DNA of 64,000 bases, from positions 1 to 64,000 of the forward strand of contig JAODTK010005674.1 in the NCBI GenBank assembly GCA_026419785.1, written 5' to 3'. A program made the translations under genes and the position numbers. Positions 11,832-22,935 of this stretch are shown in pieces (within the stretch, counting starts at the first letter, position 1; every line of letters begins with the position of its first letter). The stretch is from Sclerodactyla briareus. Taxonomy: Eukaryota; Echinodermata; Holothuroidea; Dendrochirotida; Sclerodactylidae. The notes beneath the pieces are model-generated. The model made no database searches, was not told where the DNA came from, and saw only the letters and a list, made by a program, of their open reading frames with translations.

Positions 11832-12510
11832 TTTATAGGTTTAATGGCCATTGTCACTATGGTTCCATACTTGACTGTGTAGATGGATAGTGATCCCCTA
11901 ATTGTTTCTAGGGTCTGGTACAAGTCATCTGAAGTCAACAGAAAACAAATTTCGGAAACCTTGTAAGATATGATAGCTAACGAACTCAAAAGTGTAGAGG
12001 GTTGACATTAGTATGTATTGTCATATGGAGAACATGAATTCATGTTGTTTCAGGTCAGGTACAAGGTCATCTGAATTCAACATAGGTCACGACGAGATTT
12101 AAAACCTTGCAAATTGGCAACTATGTGAACAAAAAGGTGTAGGTGGGTCCACTTGGTATATAGGTTTAGCCATATGTCGTTGGTAATCCCTTTGTTTCTT
12201 GGATCTGGGTAGAAAGGTCATCTGAAGTCAATAACAGTGCCAGAAAAGGTTGCCTACAACAATACTTGGTGTGTAGCTTGACCATAATAGATGATCCGAA
12301 ATTGTTTTTGGGACTGGTACAGGTCATCTGAAGTGAACGGGAATAAAGTCCGAACCTTTTTGAATAACAATAACTACAAATACAAACGATACAGCAGCTC
12401 ATCTTGGTACCATATCGAGTAGATGATCCCACATTGTTTTTTTAGGATCTGGTCCCGGTTCATCTGAAGTCCAACAGAGGTCAAATCTGATCACGTTGTA
12501 CACAGGATAA
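11832..12510 (+). repeat. Tandem array of about five 120-150 bp units (GGTCATCTGAAGTCA type)
   Basis: Each unit contains, in order, GATCCC...ATTGTTT, a GGATCTGGT-like element, AGGTCATCTGAAGTCAAC, a spacer with AACCTTG, then AGCTA/GCAACTA...AAAAGGTGTA or TTGGTA. Copies begin near 11,832, 11,985, 12,125, 12,270 and 12,385 and have diverged by substitutions and small indels. The GGTCATCTGA(A/G)(G/T)TCAA motif also appears at about 48,640 and 58,720 inside the large duplication, so related sequence is dispersed. It is non-coding. Confidence 0.75.
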
Positions 12511-12519
12511 CTACTGACC

Positions 12520-13535
12520 ACATTGTGTGAAAACATACAATCACCACGGTAATCTATTACATTACTCCAATCACACTCTTAATGTTAGATCTATGTTTCA
12601 TATTGAAATTCATTTCATCTCGAGTATGAATGTACTGCATGTCTGGCTTGCCTTGCAACTGTCAGACCACTATTTTGAAAACGAAACCAGTCATCCGATG
12701 TTTTGGATACTATTGTTGATAAGTATGATGGGAAATCTTAAAATTTGTGCTGTGGCAGTATGTGTATTTTCAGCAGGGGACGGTTTCGAAAGATCGTTCT
12801 GCAACACTGTACGTTCACCGTCGAACTGCTGTCGTTCCTCACGCCCTTTGACACAATATCATTATCATCCGATGACCTGTAACTTCCGAACTGGGCTAAG
12901 TTATCGTTACTCGATCATTCTTATGTAGGCTCCTATGATCAAGATTCCTGACTTTTATAGGGAAATCGTAGCATACTTGATAATTTGAGTAAACATATGG
13001 GCCATTATTAATCGAACCATCATCGAAATCCACAGCTTCAATCGGAGGAATTACTACTTCTCCCGTCATGTTGTACTTGCTATGCCGTGTTGTGGGAACA
13101 CGTCAGATTAAATTTAAGCATGGAAGTCACGATTACGTATTTTAACGGTAGTTAGGATTATTTGCTCCAGGCTCGTTAAGCAAGATTACAGCCAAACAAT
13201 TGGGTATGTGATGTTTGGGGTGGGTTTGGGCACGTGTAATTACAGATATTACTGTGGTATTGGACCTGAGAGAGTTTCCAGCTGAGATATGCTAATTTGA
13301 TCTATCGCAATATTTATCGAAATTCTTTTTGGGACGGATTTTTCAACACACGAAATTTCGTGGTAGGTTCCTATCACCTGTACTGTTTGATAAAACAACG
13401 AGAAATGAAGCCGTCACACTAGCGCATTAAGGCTAAACGATAACCGCGACTGCTCCGGCGGCTGGGACTGGAGGGGCTTGACGTGGCATGTAAACATGCT
13501 CCTGATTGGTCAACAAAAAGTTTATTTCAAGTATG
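12520..13535. other. Unassigned sequence
   Basis: One 133-codon ORF (12,527-12,928 plus) has no recognisable domain and low support. Nothing else is seen until the minisatellite. Confidence 0.45.
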
Positions 13536-14410
13536 TTCATGTTTATCAGATCCGTTACCGGTATTTTATCGTCCACAGTCGGTACCTCATTTTGTCGTTA
13601 TCGTTCATGTGTGACCAGTTGCTAATAGGTTTGTGTGTGAGGAACTTTTATCGTTATCGTTATGGTAATTGTGTGACCAGTGCTAATAGGTGTGGTTTGT
13701 GCGAGATACATTTTATCGGTATCGTCATAGTTTGTGTGGACCCAGTGCTAATAGGTTGGTGAGCGATACATTGCTCGTTATAGTATGGTTCATGTGTGGA
13801 CCAGTGCTAATAGGTTATGGGGTAACCAATACATTTGATCGTTATAGGGATGGTTCATGTGTGACCAGTGCTAATAGGTTTGTGTGCGCGATACATTTTA
13901 TCGTTATCGTTATGGTTCATGTGTGACCAGTGCTAATAGGTTTGTGTGAGCGATACATTTGATCGTTATCGTTATGGTTCATGTGTGACCAGTGCTAATA
14001 GGTTTGTGTGAGCGATACATTGATCGTTATCGTTATGGTTCATGTGTGACCAGTGCTAATAGGTTTGTGTGAGCGATACATTTGATCGTTATCGTTATGG
14101 TTCATGTGTGACCAGTGCTAATAGGTTTGTGTGTCAGCGATACATTTGATCGTTATCGTTATGGTTCATGTGTGACCAGTGCTAATAGGTTTGTGTGCGC
14201 GATACATTTTATCGTTATCGTTATGGTTCATGTGTGACCAGTGCTAATAGGTTTGTGTGCGCGATACATTTTATCGTTATCGTTATGGTTCATGTGTGAC
14301 CAGTGCTAATAGGTTTGTGTGAGCGATACATTTGATCGTTATCGTTATGGTTCATGTGTGACCAGTGCTAATAGGTTTGTGTGCGCGATACATTTTATCG
14401 TTATCGTGTA
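13536..14410 (+). repeat. 62-bp minisatellite, 13 units, derived from a transposon terminal module
   Basis: GTGACCAGTGCTAATAGG recurs 13 times between 13,610 and 14,370, with GCGATACATTT(G/T)ATCGTTATCG in each unit. The period is 61-62 bases. Left-hand units are degenerate and right-hand units nearly identical, which suggests recent homogenisation on the right. Read on the minus strand, each unit contains CTGGTCACAC, then ATAACGATAACGAT, then ATGTATCGC, the same order as the terminal module of the 3.2-5.8 kb palindrome (CTGTTCACAC, GATACGATAACGATAAC, ACATATCGG). ORFs in this interval are repeat translations. Confidence 0.92.
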
Positions 14411-14990
14411 ACCGCGCCTTTAGTCCTGTAAAACTTTACCATGGATTCAGTTGATCTCAAAGTCGTTCAGTGTGTGTAATTTGCATAATTTATGTAATTT
14501 TTAAATCGAAGTTTGTCAGATTTCCAATAAAGACCTTGGGGGGTATTTTCTATCTTCAGTCCCCAAATTGTAGAAAGCAGCGCCGCTCCCATCGTCGCCA
14601 ACTCTGGGAGACAGGCGGCTAGGCCCGACTCCGGAAGAACGGCAGAGTGGTATCAGCGACAATTTGTAAGCAACAGTTTCCGAACTCGAAATCCAGCAGT
14701 CCCCTATGTTGGCTGTAACTTGCAGTTGCGATTAGCGAATTCTTAGTCTTCACTTCCTGGTTTCGCTGTAATGGAGTGGTATTTCTGGGGTTACTGGGGT
14801 TTGCTACGGGATATTTGCAATAGGTCTCTCATGCAGGTTCCGAGAAAGTGTCAGATCCTTGAGTTCATTGATAGACCTTTCGGATGGGGGCGTGGAATGG
14901 CAGTCCCGGGAGTTTGGATCGGTAACACGCCTGCCTCCATATCATCTGAGCACTAGTCGAGAAGAGGAGGCGAGTTATCGCCTGGCTCAT
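14411..14990. other. Unassigned sequence
   Basis: Nothing recognisable between the minisatellite and the next small tandem repeat. Confidence 0.45.
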
Positions 14991-14995
14991 CAATA

Positions 14996-15193
14996 ATCAA
15001 TACAGCCAGCGTTCCTTGTTGAGCCTTAATTGGCTTCGTGAACTCGTATAATTGGAAAAAAATCCATGATCAATACAGCCAGAGTTTCCTTTCGTTGCTG
15101 CGCCCTAATTGGTTCCGCGAACCCACAGAGTTGGAAAAAGTCCGCAATTTCTGAAGTATAGCTGCGTTGAGTGAGTATCAGTCAATACAGCCA
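14996..15193 (+). repeat. Tandem repeat of ~75 bp, two copies plus a fragment
   Basis: ATCAATACAGCCAG begins units at 14,996 and 15,069. Both then share TTCCTT...CC(C/T)TAATTGG(C/T)T, C(G)TGAAC/GCGAAC, and (A/G)TTGGAAAAA. A short third copy (GTCAATACAGCCA) starts at 15,181. The ATTGG segment is a CCAAT motif on the opposite strand; no promoter claim is made. Confidence 0.8.
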
Positions 15194-15199
15194 TCATAC

Positions 15200-16460
15200 A
15201 TCACTTATCATGTACACGTTGTCAAGGAAGTGTGATGGGTTTAAATGACGAGCAATCATCCGACCATTCCGCTAAAAAGCAGTGCAGCTTGAAAACAAAG
15301 AAATATTTCATGGTAGAGTGAAGAAGACATATTGCAAATCAAATCCCTTCATGGCCATGACGCATTCAGGCAAACTAGATAGTATCAAGCTGGAAGGTTC
15401 AAGGTGTTGGATCAGTAAAGCAACAACCGTTACGTTCAGGCCTGACATCAATTTTCTGTCGACCAACTTGACACGTCGGGTAAAATGCTTTCAACATTCA
15501 CTTGCCCTGATCATTTTCACTTGCCCGAAACGAAATAAACCATCAGTATTCGTTTCTGTTTCTCTCATGTGTCATTCCTATTATGCAGTGCAATCTAACG
15601 TAAGTCCGTTTAAGTCCAAAAATTAGCGATTGCTGTTCTACCACATTTCGGTATATACCACGATACTGTGAAATCATGAATCATAGTTTGTAATGTTGAC
15701 CTGAATATGAATTGAAGTCGTAACTTTGCCATTTTGAAGTTGGAACTCCTCTTATTTTTAGTCTGACATACCTGCATATGAGATCGAGTCAAGCGATAGC
15801 CGAGGGGCCCGTTGATATTGCTGAGAAGAAAGGCTAACAGGCTCCTCAGAGTCTCAATTGTCATGCGCCAGTACTTTGGGAGCAGAGGGCAGGTGGCGTC
15901 GTACGAGATTTTTTCATAAGAGAGGGCCAAAGGGAAGCGCGCGCTCATTTTATTCTCTCCAACCTCCCGATTCGACAAATGCATTTCATTGGCCACTGTG
16001 GGCACATGAGGTGCAATTAGTTGATTAAACGCAGTGTTAAAATTTTCATTAGTCACATGCGTCACCGGGCAGCATTAAAATGTGGACTTTAAACCCAAAC
16101 TTTGACAGCGACTATTGCTTCGTTAGTTCCTCGAAGCTTTCCCTCAGCCCCACAGGGAATGGAAAATGGATTCAATAAAATGTAAGGAACATCACGACCA
16201 CTGTTGAAGGCACCACGGCCAAAACATTAAATAAAATCACCTGCATTTTCGCTTTTTAGCAATCTATTGCATTAAAATCTTAAGTAACAAGATCTCCACT
16301 CTCCCTCCAGCGTTTCCTTGCAGCCAATCACATGGGAAGGTTCCCCCTTTCCCCTCACACCCCATCACATCACAAGCACCCAGGGTTCCCCTCCTCGATC
16401 ACATTACAAGCTATAAGGTCTATCCACTTCCCCCACTGTCTCCCGTCCGCATGCTTTACA
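15200..16460. other. Unassigned sequence with one 151-codon minus-strand ORF
   Basis: The minus-strand ORF at 16,065-15,610 has a normal amino-acid mix and no low-complexity bias, but no recognisable domain, no splice context I can defend, and no second copy in the window. It is as likely chance as gene. Confidence 0.35.
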
Positions 16461-16464
16461 AAAC

Positions 16465-16493
16465 AAAAAAAAAAAAAAAAAAAAAAAAAAAAA
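16465..16493. repeat. Poly-A tract (~29 bp)
   Basis: Uninterrupted A run. No retroelement 3' end was recognised just upstream of it, so its origin is open. Confidence 0.9.
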
Positions 16494-17390
16494 CGTCTTG
16501 GCAGGGGCATCAACGTTCATACACCCAGGGCTGACAGTTAGCTTGTAATTTTGCTTTCTGCTGGGGGAGGGGGGGGGGTTGGGTTGCAGTAACCACCTAA
16601 GCACACCGACGGCCTCTTCGACGGTCATTCCGAGTATATTGTTGAATAACATTGTACGAAGATACCTCCCTCATACATTTTTTTGGAGGGGCGGGGGGGG
16701 GGGGTTCTCACAGCGCAGACCTGGCAGAGGTTCACTCAGTATGTGAGGATTGGGTACGTACGATAACAAAGAACTGGCCGATACTGCGGATACCCCTGTA
16801 TCTTTCTAGCGGATCGAACCCTTCAATGGTATTATCAAGACCGAGGTACGCTGTAATGAGCGCCCATGCCGAGGTACATCGCGTGGGCGTTTGCTTTGGA
16901 TGCATTTACAGTGTCCCGGCTTTGCGCCTGTGTAGGAGGGTGCACAAATGCATAACCAAGAGCATATGAAGTTCTGCGCTGGAGCGAGTTTAGCTATTCC
17001 ACAGTATGGGGTGGCCAACAATGCGAAGGGTTATTGTCACCTAGGTTGTCATGTCCAGCCCCAAAGCCCTTCTAATCTGTGAATACATAGATGACATATG
17101 TATGGTTTGAGCTAAGGAACTGTTTAGACTAGTGCACTAGCTTGGTTTGACAAGCGTGGACAGTGTCGTCAGTGTAGTTTCTGGAAACCAGAAACTGGGA
17201 TGGGGTATTGGAAAAGAGCATACACTTTGTCGGTTCCCCGAACATTTATGGAGTCCTTCATGCTACGAATCCATTCTTTGCCCACACCACAACTTGCTCA
17301 TCACCACTCATTCCCCGAATTTTTCACAATTTTGAAGGTTTGAAAGTTCAAATGTTATTCTCCTGGTTTGCCATTATTCCTTTCGTCACA
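16494..17390. other. Unassigned sequence with two G tracts
   Basis: G-rich tracts at about 16,564-16,580 and 16,687-16,704. Otherwise no gene or repeat recognised. Confidence 0.45.
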
Positions 17391-17392
17391 TG

Positions 17393-17466
17393 CCCCCCCC
17401 CCCCCGCCCCAACCCCGCCCCCCCCCCCCACCCCAACCCCCCCCCCCCCCACCCCCCCCCCCCCCT
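17393..17466. repeat. Poly-C satellite
   Basis: About 74 bases made almost wholly of C with occasional A, G and T. It is the longest C-rich tract in the window. It could form an i-motif on this strand and a G-quadruplex on the other. Proline- or glycine-rich ORFs here are artefacts. Confidence 0.92.
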
Positions 17467-17469
17467 CCT

Positions 17470-19075
17470 CCCTGAAGAAAACACAGCAAACGAAGTGCTG
17501 AGGAATATGGAACCTTTGCGTCCAGGTGTTATAGTGACTGCCAGTCGCACATGTGTCCCCCATTTCCGACTATTCTAGCGCAAATATGGCTATTCCTTTG
17601 TTCTATGTTCATTTTATTTCTCACTCATAACTTCAGAGATACGGTGTACTCGTTTGGGCTGCTCCGTCAACTTTGCTGATGACAAAGCAATTTCGAGATC
17701 CGGGATGTACAGTCCGTGTGCATCGCTGGGGAACTTCGCATCGTAATTCTCTCGTTCGTCACCCAACATTTCCAACTCATCTTCAACATGGGAGAGAGCA
17801 TGTTATGAAAAAGAAGATGCAAAAACTGTCTTTACTCGGTGGAAAGTCCTTCAACTATTAATTCCCCTCATCCTCCAGCTGAGCGGTCGTGGAGAAAAAC
17901 CAAACTCGTGGTGCACCATGACTGACCAATCTACGGGTACAGTGTTCTGAAAGTTCATATAATTCTTTTCTCATAGACGTAACGTGGACTAATAACTCAC
18001 GTGAAACCGCCGAGTGTAAGACGAGAGTAAATCTCTCCGGTTGACTGGATATTTAATTTTAATGACAGGGAACTACATCCTGTACAAAACAGACGCTTAT
18101 GAGGGCATTTTGGACTGAGATAAAACTGGATCAGAATCGGCCATCATGCCTTCCACACACTTGACCCCGATGATCTTAAAAAATTATATAGTGACGTACT
18201 GTGTGAATCCTCTATGTTAACATAGTCTCCTCTATTACAGAGGCTGTCAAAGAATATTGACGTCCATTTTCCGTGTTTTCTGATGTTCCTATTCCCCGAC
18301 GATAGATTTTTCCCATTATCTCCTTCCTCCGTCGTGATGCGCTCCGTGCACGATGGGCTCACAGCTGATTTTTATTTGTCATGGTGAGAGACCTTGTGTC
18401 AACCTTGGCTCTTCGTATCACACGATTTTTTTTTTCATATTGTCTGTTCCTAAATCCTTCATCGTGGCGTTGTCTCCGTAACAAAAGAACCAACACTAAT
18501 ACTATGTCCGGGTAAATACAGCCGATTAATATTTGTTGCCCGTAATGGTCACAATGTTGGAACTTTTTCTGAATTTCCTGACGCAGAACTTTCGTAATAG
18601 ACCATTTGTTTTTAGGAAGTCATCCTGGGTACTCCCTTTGATGTATATGTTGTCTGATGTCCTCACTTATCCAGATTATAACCATTCACCGTGTACATTT
18701 TAATTTCGGACGCTGAAAAATGTTTCGATAATGTCCCCTGTCCTCATCCCTGATTTTAACTCCGTAATGTAATCCCTCACAATTATTGGGTACTCTACTA
18801 AGGTGGTACTGTAGACTTAACGCGACTGTTGAGGGGAAAGGTTTTTATTGGCACCTTTCATGTCACAAAGGGTACCCGCAAGGAAGTATTCTATCACCTT
18901 TTTTCCTTTAACTCGTTATTAATGACCGTCCGGATTACTGATCAGCCAATTTGCGGCCTTTAAACTAGATCTTTTTAAGTCCTTTTATATGCTCATTTTT
19001 TCATTCTGTGGCAACATGTATGTATTTTTATCCGTGTTTTGGAGGCCGAATGAACAATAATATAAATACTAGAAG
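17470..19075. other. Unassigned sequence
   Basis: No ORF above 72 codons with recognisable content, and no RNA or transposon end. Confidence 0.45.
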
Positions 19076-19078
19076 GGA

Positions 19079-19130
19079 TATAATAATAATAATAATAATA
19101 ATATAATAATAATAATAATCATAATAAGTA
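19079..19130. repeat. (AAT)n microsatellite
   Basis: About 15 AAT units with one interruption. The tyrosine/isoleucine-rich ORF on the minus strand reads this repeat. Confidence 0.9.
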
Positions 19131-19139
19131 TAATATCCA

Positions 19140-19725
19140 GCTTTCCAGTGAGTTGATTGGCTTTGTGTCCAGCTAGTCTTGGTGTTAGTCGTTATCTTCC
19201 CGATCATCTGCTGCTTTATCTTCGATGTCACGAGATTCTGGCAGTGCGCCACCACTTCAGTCAGCCATCGGGCTGCATATGTTTTTCTATAGATTGCTAA
19301 GGACAATCAGGTTCAGAGGGCGAAAAGAGAATCGTCCTTCACGCAAAACTAAGTCCGTTCGAGATACGAATCCATTGGCAATTGGCCCGCGTGTATAGAC
19401 TTCCGATTCCAAATCCCAATTAAATTGGGGCTACCCGTATACATCCGAGACCCCGTGAAGACTATGAACTGGCCAATTATATCAACCGTGGAAACAAAAA
19501 ACCGTCCCCCCCCCCCCCTGTTATTTCCCCCCCCCCCCCCTTCGTAGGCAGCGAGTGATACATTGTAGGACGCTACAGAATCATGGCGTCCACGGTGGGG
19601 GACGGGGAGGGACAATCCCCCCCACTTTGCGAAAGTGGGGAGATCATTCCGTTTCACCCCCCCCCCCCCCTCCTCACTTTCGCGTATGTAATAAAAAAAA
19701 GAATAGCCTGCCCTATTTTGTATCG
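19140..19725. other. Unassigned sequence with poly-C tracts
   Basis: C runs at about 19,506-19,520, 19,527-19,540 and 19,656-19,670. No gene seen. Confidence 0.45.
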
Positions 19726-19727
19726 CC

Positions 19728-20055
19728 CTGAACTGGATTCATTTGTTGTCTACCAACACTAATCGCGTCGAAATTGTCCTTTAGTCCACTAATTCCAGGG
19801 TCGGACCCATGTTAAGATCTGGACCCGACAGGGCCGAGTCGGAGGGATTACCCATGTTTCATATCCCCGATTCTCGAATTTCTAATCGAATAGCCAAAAT
19901 TGCATAATTTTTGAGTGTTTCGCGCGCAATAGCGTTTTTCTTCAGGCGTTGTAGGCTAAATATGCGAGGTACTGCTTCGAATCATTTTGTTCCCTCGATA
20001 ATTTCAGAAGCCTTTTTGGGGCAGATTCCCCCCCCCCCAATTTTATTTTGAAATG
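19728..20055. repeat. Unclassified dispersed repeat, second copy of the 8.7 kb family
   Basis: Same landmark order as 8728-9070: GTCTACC...AATCGCGTCGAAA, GATCTGGACCCGACAGGGCCGA, ACCCATGTTTCATAT, TCTAATCGAATAGCCA, TCGATAATTTCAGAAGCC, then poly-C. It lacks the T-rich and A-rich simple insertions seen at 8.77-8.86 kb and instead has extra bases around TTTCGCGCGCAATAGCG. It ends next to the SINE at 20,068. Confidence 0.75.
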
Positions 20056-20067
20056 GACTATAAATGT

Positions 20068-20297
20068 GGAGCGTGGTGGCCTAATTGGCTAAGGCGTCGA
20101 GCATGTAACCCAGAGGTTGTGGTTCGAGCCCGCCCCGTTGTACCTCGTGCAAGGTACTTTATCCCGCTTGCTTCTCTTCACCCGGTGTACAAATGTGACT
20201 CTCCAGGCCTGACTGATTCCTATGATCTTGATAATGTTTGTAAGCTCTTTGAGTACTTCGGTAGTGAAGCGCTGTATAAGATAGACCATTATCATTG
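20068..20297 (+). mobile_element. tRNA-derived SINE
   Basis: An internal RNA polymerase III promoter is visible. The A box is TGGCCTAATTGG at 20,077-20,088 and the B box GGTTCGAGCCC at 20,121-20,131, ten of eleven to the GGTTCGANTCC consensus, with normal tRNA spacing. The segment between resembles an anticodon arm with loop CATGTAA (anticodon TGT), so a tRNA-Thr-like ancestor is possible. About 165 bases of non-tRNA body follow. They end in GAAGCGCTGTATAAGA...ATTATCATT, which resembles the 3' end of the LINE fragment 150 bases downstream (GTAAAGCGCTAGAAG, then ATT repeats). A tail shared with a partner LINE is typical of SINEs mobilised by CR1/L2-type elements. No target duplication was found. 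Confidence 0.85.
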
Positions 20298-20439
20298 AAA
20301 AGAGTATTGCCATAGTCAGCCATCAAAAACTCTCGGACCCTAGATAGAAGAGTCACTCTTGATTTTCCACAATCGCCTGATCAAGTCTGTTTAAGAGATG
20401 CCGGAAGATGAATGATCCCACCACTATCACGTGACCAGG

Positions 20440-21255
20440 GGTCCTCATTTGTTTCCCTAATAAAAGGAATAATCATGGACTCTTCTTTGAAAATGTCTAG
20501 CCAGGTGCAAACCCTTTGTAAAGCTGCCCTGTAGCAATTAGAATGATTGGGGACATTCGCCTGTACTTCGATCAGAAGACCACCACCATGCTGATCCATG
20601 CCTTTGTCCCATCTAGGCTGGATGCTTATATTCTTGTTGTTCGGCCTCCTGACATCCTCATAAACAAGCTTCAGCGAGGTGCAAAACTTGCTGCTCGACT
20701 TGTTTCCTGTGTTCTCCGTGTGTATGCATATCACTCCACTGTCGGCACTTCACTGGCTCCCTATAGGCAAGAATTGCTTTCAAAATTCCTTCTACCTCAC
20801 TTACAAAGCTGTCACTGTATGGCTCCTGATTTCCTCTCAGAGCTTGTTCAGCTGCAGTTCCTTCTAGACTTCAGCAATCCGCTTCTAAGGCATCACTCAA
20901 CTTCATGGCACGCGCCGTCCACCAGTTCTATGGGGATCGTTCGTTTGCTCTGCTGCTCCTCACTTATGGAATGCTCTCCCAAACTCTCTTCGTCTGGCCC
21001 CGACTGTGTTACTTTCAAGTCTCGTCTTAAACGGTCCTCTCACTCAGCATTATCTGTCTGACTATCCTTTTGTTCTTTGCCTTGTTGTGTGTTTTTTTTT
21101 CCCCTTGTTTTGTCTTTCTGTTTCTTTCTGTGTCTTCTGTTTTCCTTCTTCTGTTTCCTATTCGCCTTCCTTTTTGTTCATTAGGTTTGTAAAGCGCTAG
21201 AAGCTTCTTGCATTAGGCCTCTATCAATCGCCATTTTATTATTATTATTAAAAGC
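20440..21255 (+). mobile_element. CR1/L2-like LINE, degenerate 3' end of reverse transcriptase ORF plus 3' tail
   Basis: Translations in changing plus-strand frames follow the C-terminal part of CR1/L2-type non-LTR reverse transcriptases. In order they show DSSLKMSSQVQTLCKAA (near 20,480), IHAFVPSRLDAYI (20,590), LINKLQRGAKLAARLV (20,660), ALHWLPI (20,750, another frame), APDFLSELVQ (20,825), YGDRSF (20,930, another frame) and CVTFKSRLKRS (21,010). The catalytic palm motifs lie upstream in an intact element and are absent, so this is a 5'-truncated copy. Several frameshifts and the expected thumb and C-terminal motifs in three frames show it is dead. The 3' untranslated end reads GTAAAGCGCTAGAAG at about 21,187 and closes with ATT repeats to 21,250, the typical tail of this group. 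Confidence 0.88.
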
Positions 21256-21394
21256 CTTGATCATATAACAGTGGCTGACAGATTATATTCCTCTGGTTGT
21301 TTTAGCAGTATTAATGTCGAGCTGCTTCTTTATTCCTAGTGAATGCCCTCGTTAATGCCTTATTCAAATATGATACCAATAATTTAAACGTATG

Positions 21395-21630
21395 TAGAGC
21401 GGCTCTATCATTTGTGGGTCGTACCTTCGGAACGCTCTACCAAGGTCTTTCCAAGGGATCTTCTTCGCTGTCATTCAAGTTTAGTCTCTCAAAACTCACT
21501 TCTTTTAGACCACTTGGCAATACTTCTGTGCAGCGCCATCGTTTTCCTTGGAAGATGTTGGCGCGATATAGTATATTACTATCACTTTTACTTTCTTTGT
21601 ATCTATTAGATTATCAATCACAATAAATCC
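21395..21630 (+). mobile_element. Probable second CR1/L2-like LINE 3' remnant
   Basis: Near 21,400-21,510 one plus frame reads ALSFVGRTFGTLYQ followed by SSSLSFKFSLSKL. This resembles the last residues of such reverse transcriptase ORFs (a W/G-x-L-P segment followed by FKxxLK). The following sequence GTTGGCGCGATATAGTATATTACTATCAC resembles a GCGCTATA...ATT tail. It lies 140 bases after the first LINE end in the same orientation. It could be a second insertion or an internal duplication. Confidence 0.5.
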
Positions 21631-21639
21631 ATGATTGTT

Positions 21640-22885
21640 CGTGCTGGTGTGAATTTTCTTCACTGACGTGGAGAAGTACTTGGCCAACCTCTTCCCCGCC
21701 CAACTTTGGTGAGCCGGGTACCGAGCTCTAATTTTCCAGGCTGGGCCCGATAGCCTACAGGTGGCTGGTATGGTGTAATAGTGTTTATTGCATGTGAACC
21801 CAAACATGAATCATTTCTCTTGAAATCGGGTACAATTTCTTTTTGGAACGGGATCTACACCCCTGCTCCACCCAGTTATGTTTGTCCATACCATCAGGAA
21901 TGTGTTACTGAGAATGTTATTTCTTCCGTTATTTTCGGATCCCCGTGTTTTTTTTTGTTTTTTTTTGTCTCTCCTGAACAATGTTCAGGGAGAGATTTAA
22001 TTTTCTTTTTAGGCTAATTCAGTCACATTACCATAAATTTAGTACCCTTTAGTAAACAGGTAAACCAGTCGGCCCTAATGATTCAAACTTCAAAATTATA
22101 GGTCTCGACATAGGGGCTGACTATCCATACCCACCTCTATATGCGTTTAGACTTTATTGTTATTATCTGCTAACCTGGCAATTAGCTATCTCTCGATTCC
22201 AAGATCAGTTGGGTGAGAACATACCAAATGTCACAATGAAATATACTGATCGTGAAAGGCGAGACCGATCCCTCTAACTAGTGGCGCTGTTGCTCTTCAA
22301 GAGCTGTTGATTCTAAGTTAGCGAACAGTGTATTTTTCGGGTTGGGTTTGATTCTTCTCCTATCGTCAGTTAAAATAAAGATAAGCATGATATTCTTGCC
22401 CCCCTGAAGAGGACTCAGAAATGTGGCAACTACAAATCATCGATATAATCTGGTCCGGGCTCCGGGCATGCTGTTAAATGGTCGGTGTAGGACATCTTTT
22501 TTCCCCCAACAACTTCTTATGCACTACATCCTCTGAGTGTGATCAGCCTCTGGCATGCTGTATGGAGGGCCTGTGCAGGATAAGAGAGTCAATGGTGGAG
22601 CGCGTTCGCTATGCCCGTACAGCGCCCTCATAGACCGTAATGTCGCATTGACATGTGATTTGGGCAAGATGATTACTCTCGTCAGAATGATGATGGTTTC
22701 CTTTTTGGCACCCCCCCCCCCCTAGTTCTGGCTTCACATTAATCACTCTAGTTCGCTCCGTGTTTTTGATACTTCCGCTTAGTTGGGGTTTCGCCAGACG
22801 CATCGTTTTTTTATTCCTTGTCGAAGGCGGAAGGATTCTATGCAATCACGCACCGTGCGTAAGTATGTGTGTGCGTTTGGTGTGT
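21640..22885. other. Unassigned sequence
   Basis: No ORF above 78 codons with recognisable content. There is a short poly-C tract at 22,711. Confidence 0.45.
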
Positions 22886-22892
22886 GTCCGCG

Positions 22893-22895
22893 TGT

Positions 22896-22930
<35 letters not shown>
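22893..22930. repeat. (GT)n microsatellite
   Basis: About 17 GT units. It abuts the GGTCA-type tandem repeat on its right. Confidence 0.92.
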
Positions 22931-22935
22931 CACAC

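Noticed and set aside
13478-13926. Tyrosine-rich ORFs of 78-94 codons
   Set aside because: They read through the 62-bp minisatellite, whose period is not a multiple of three.
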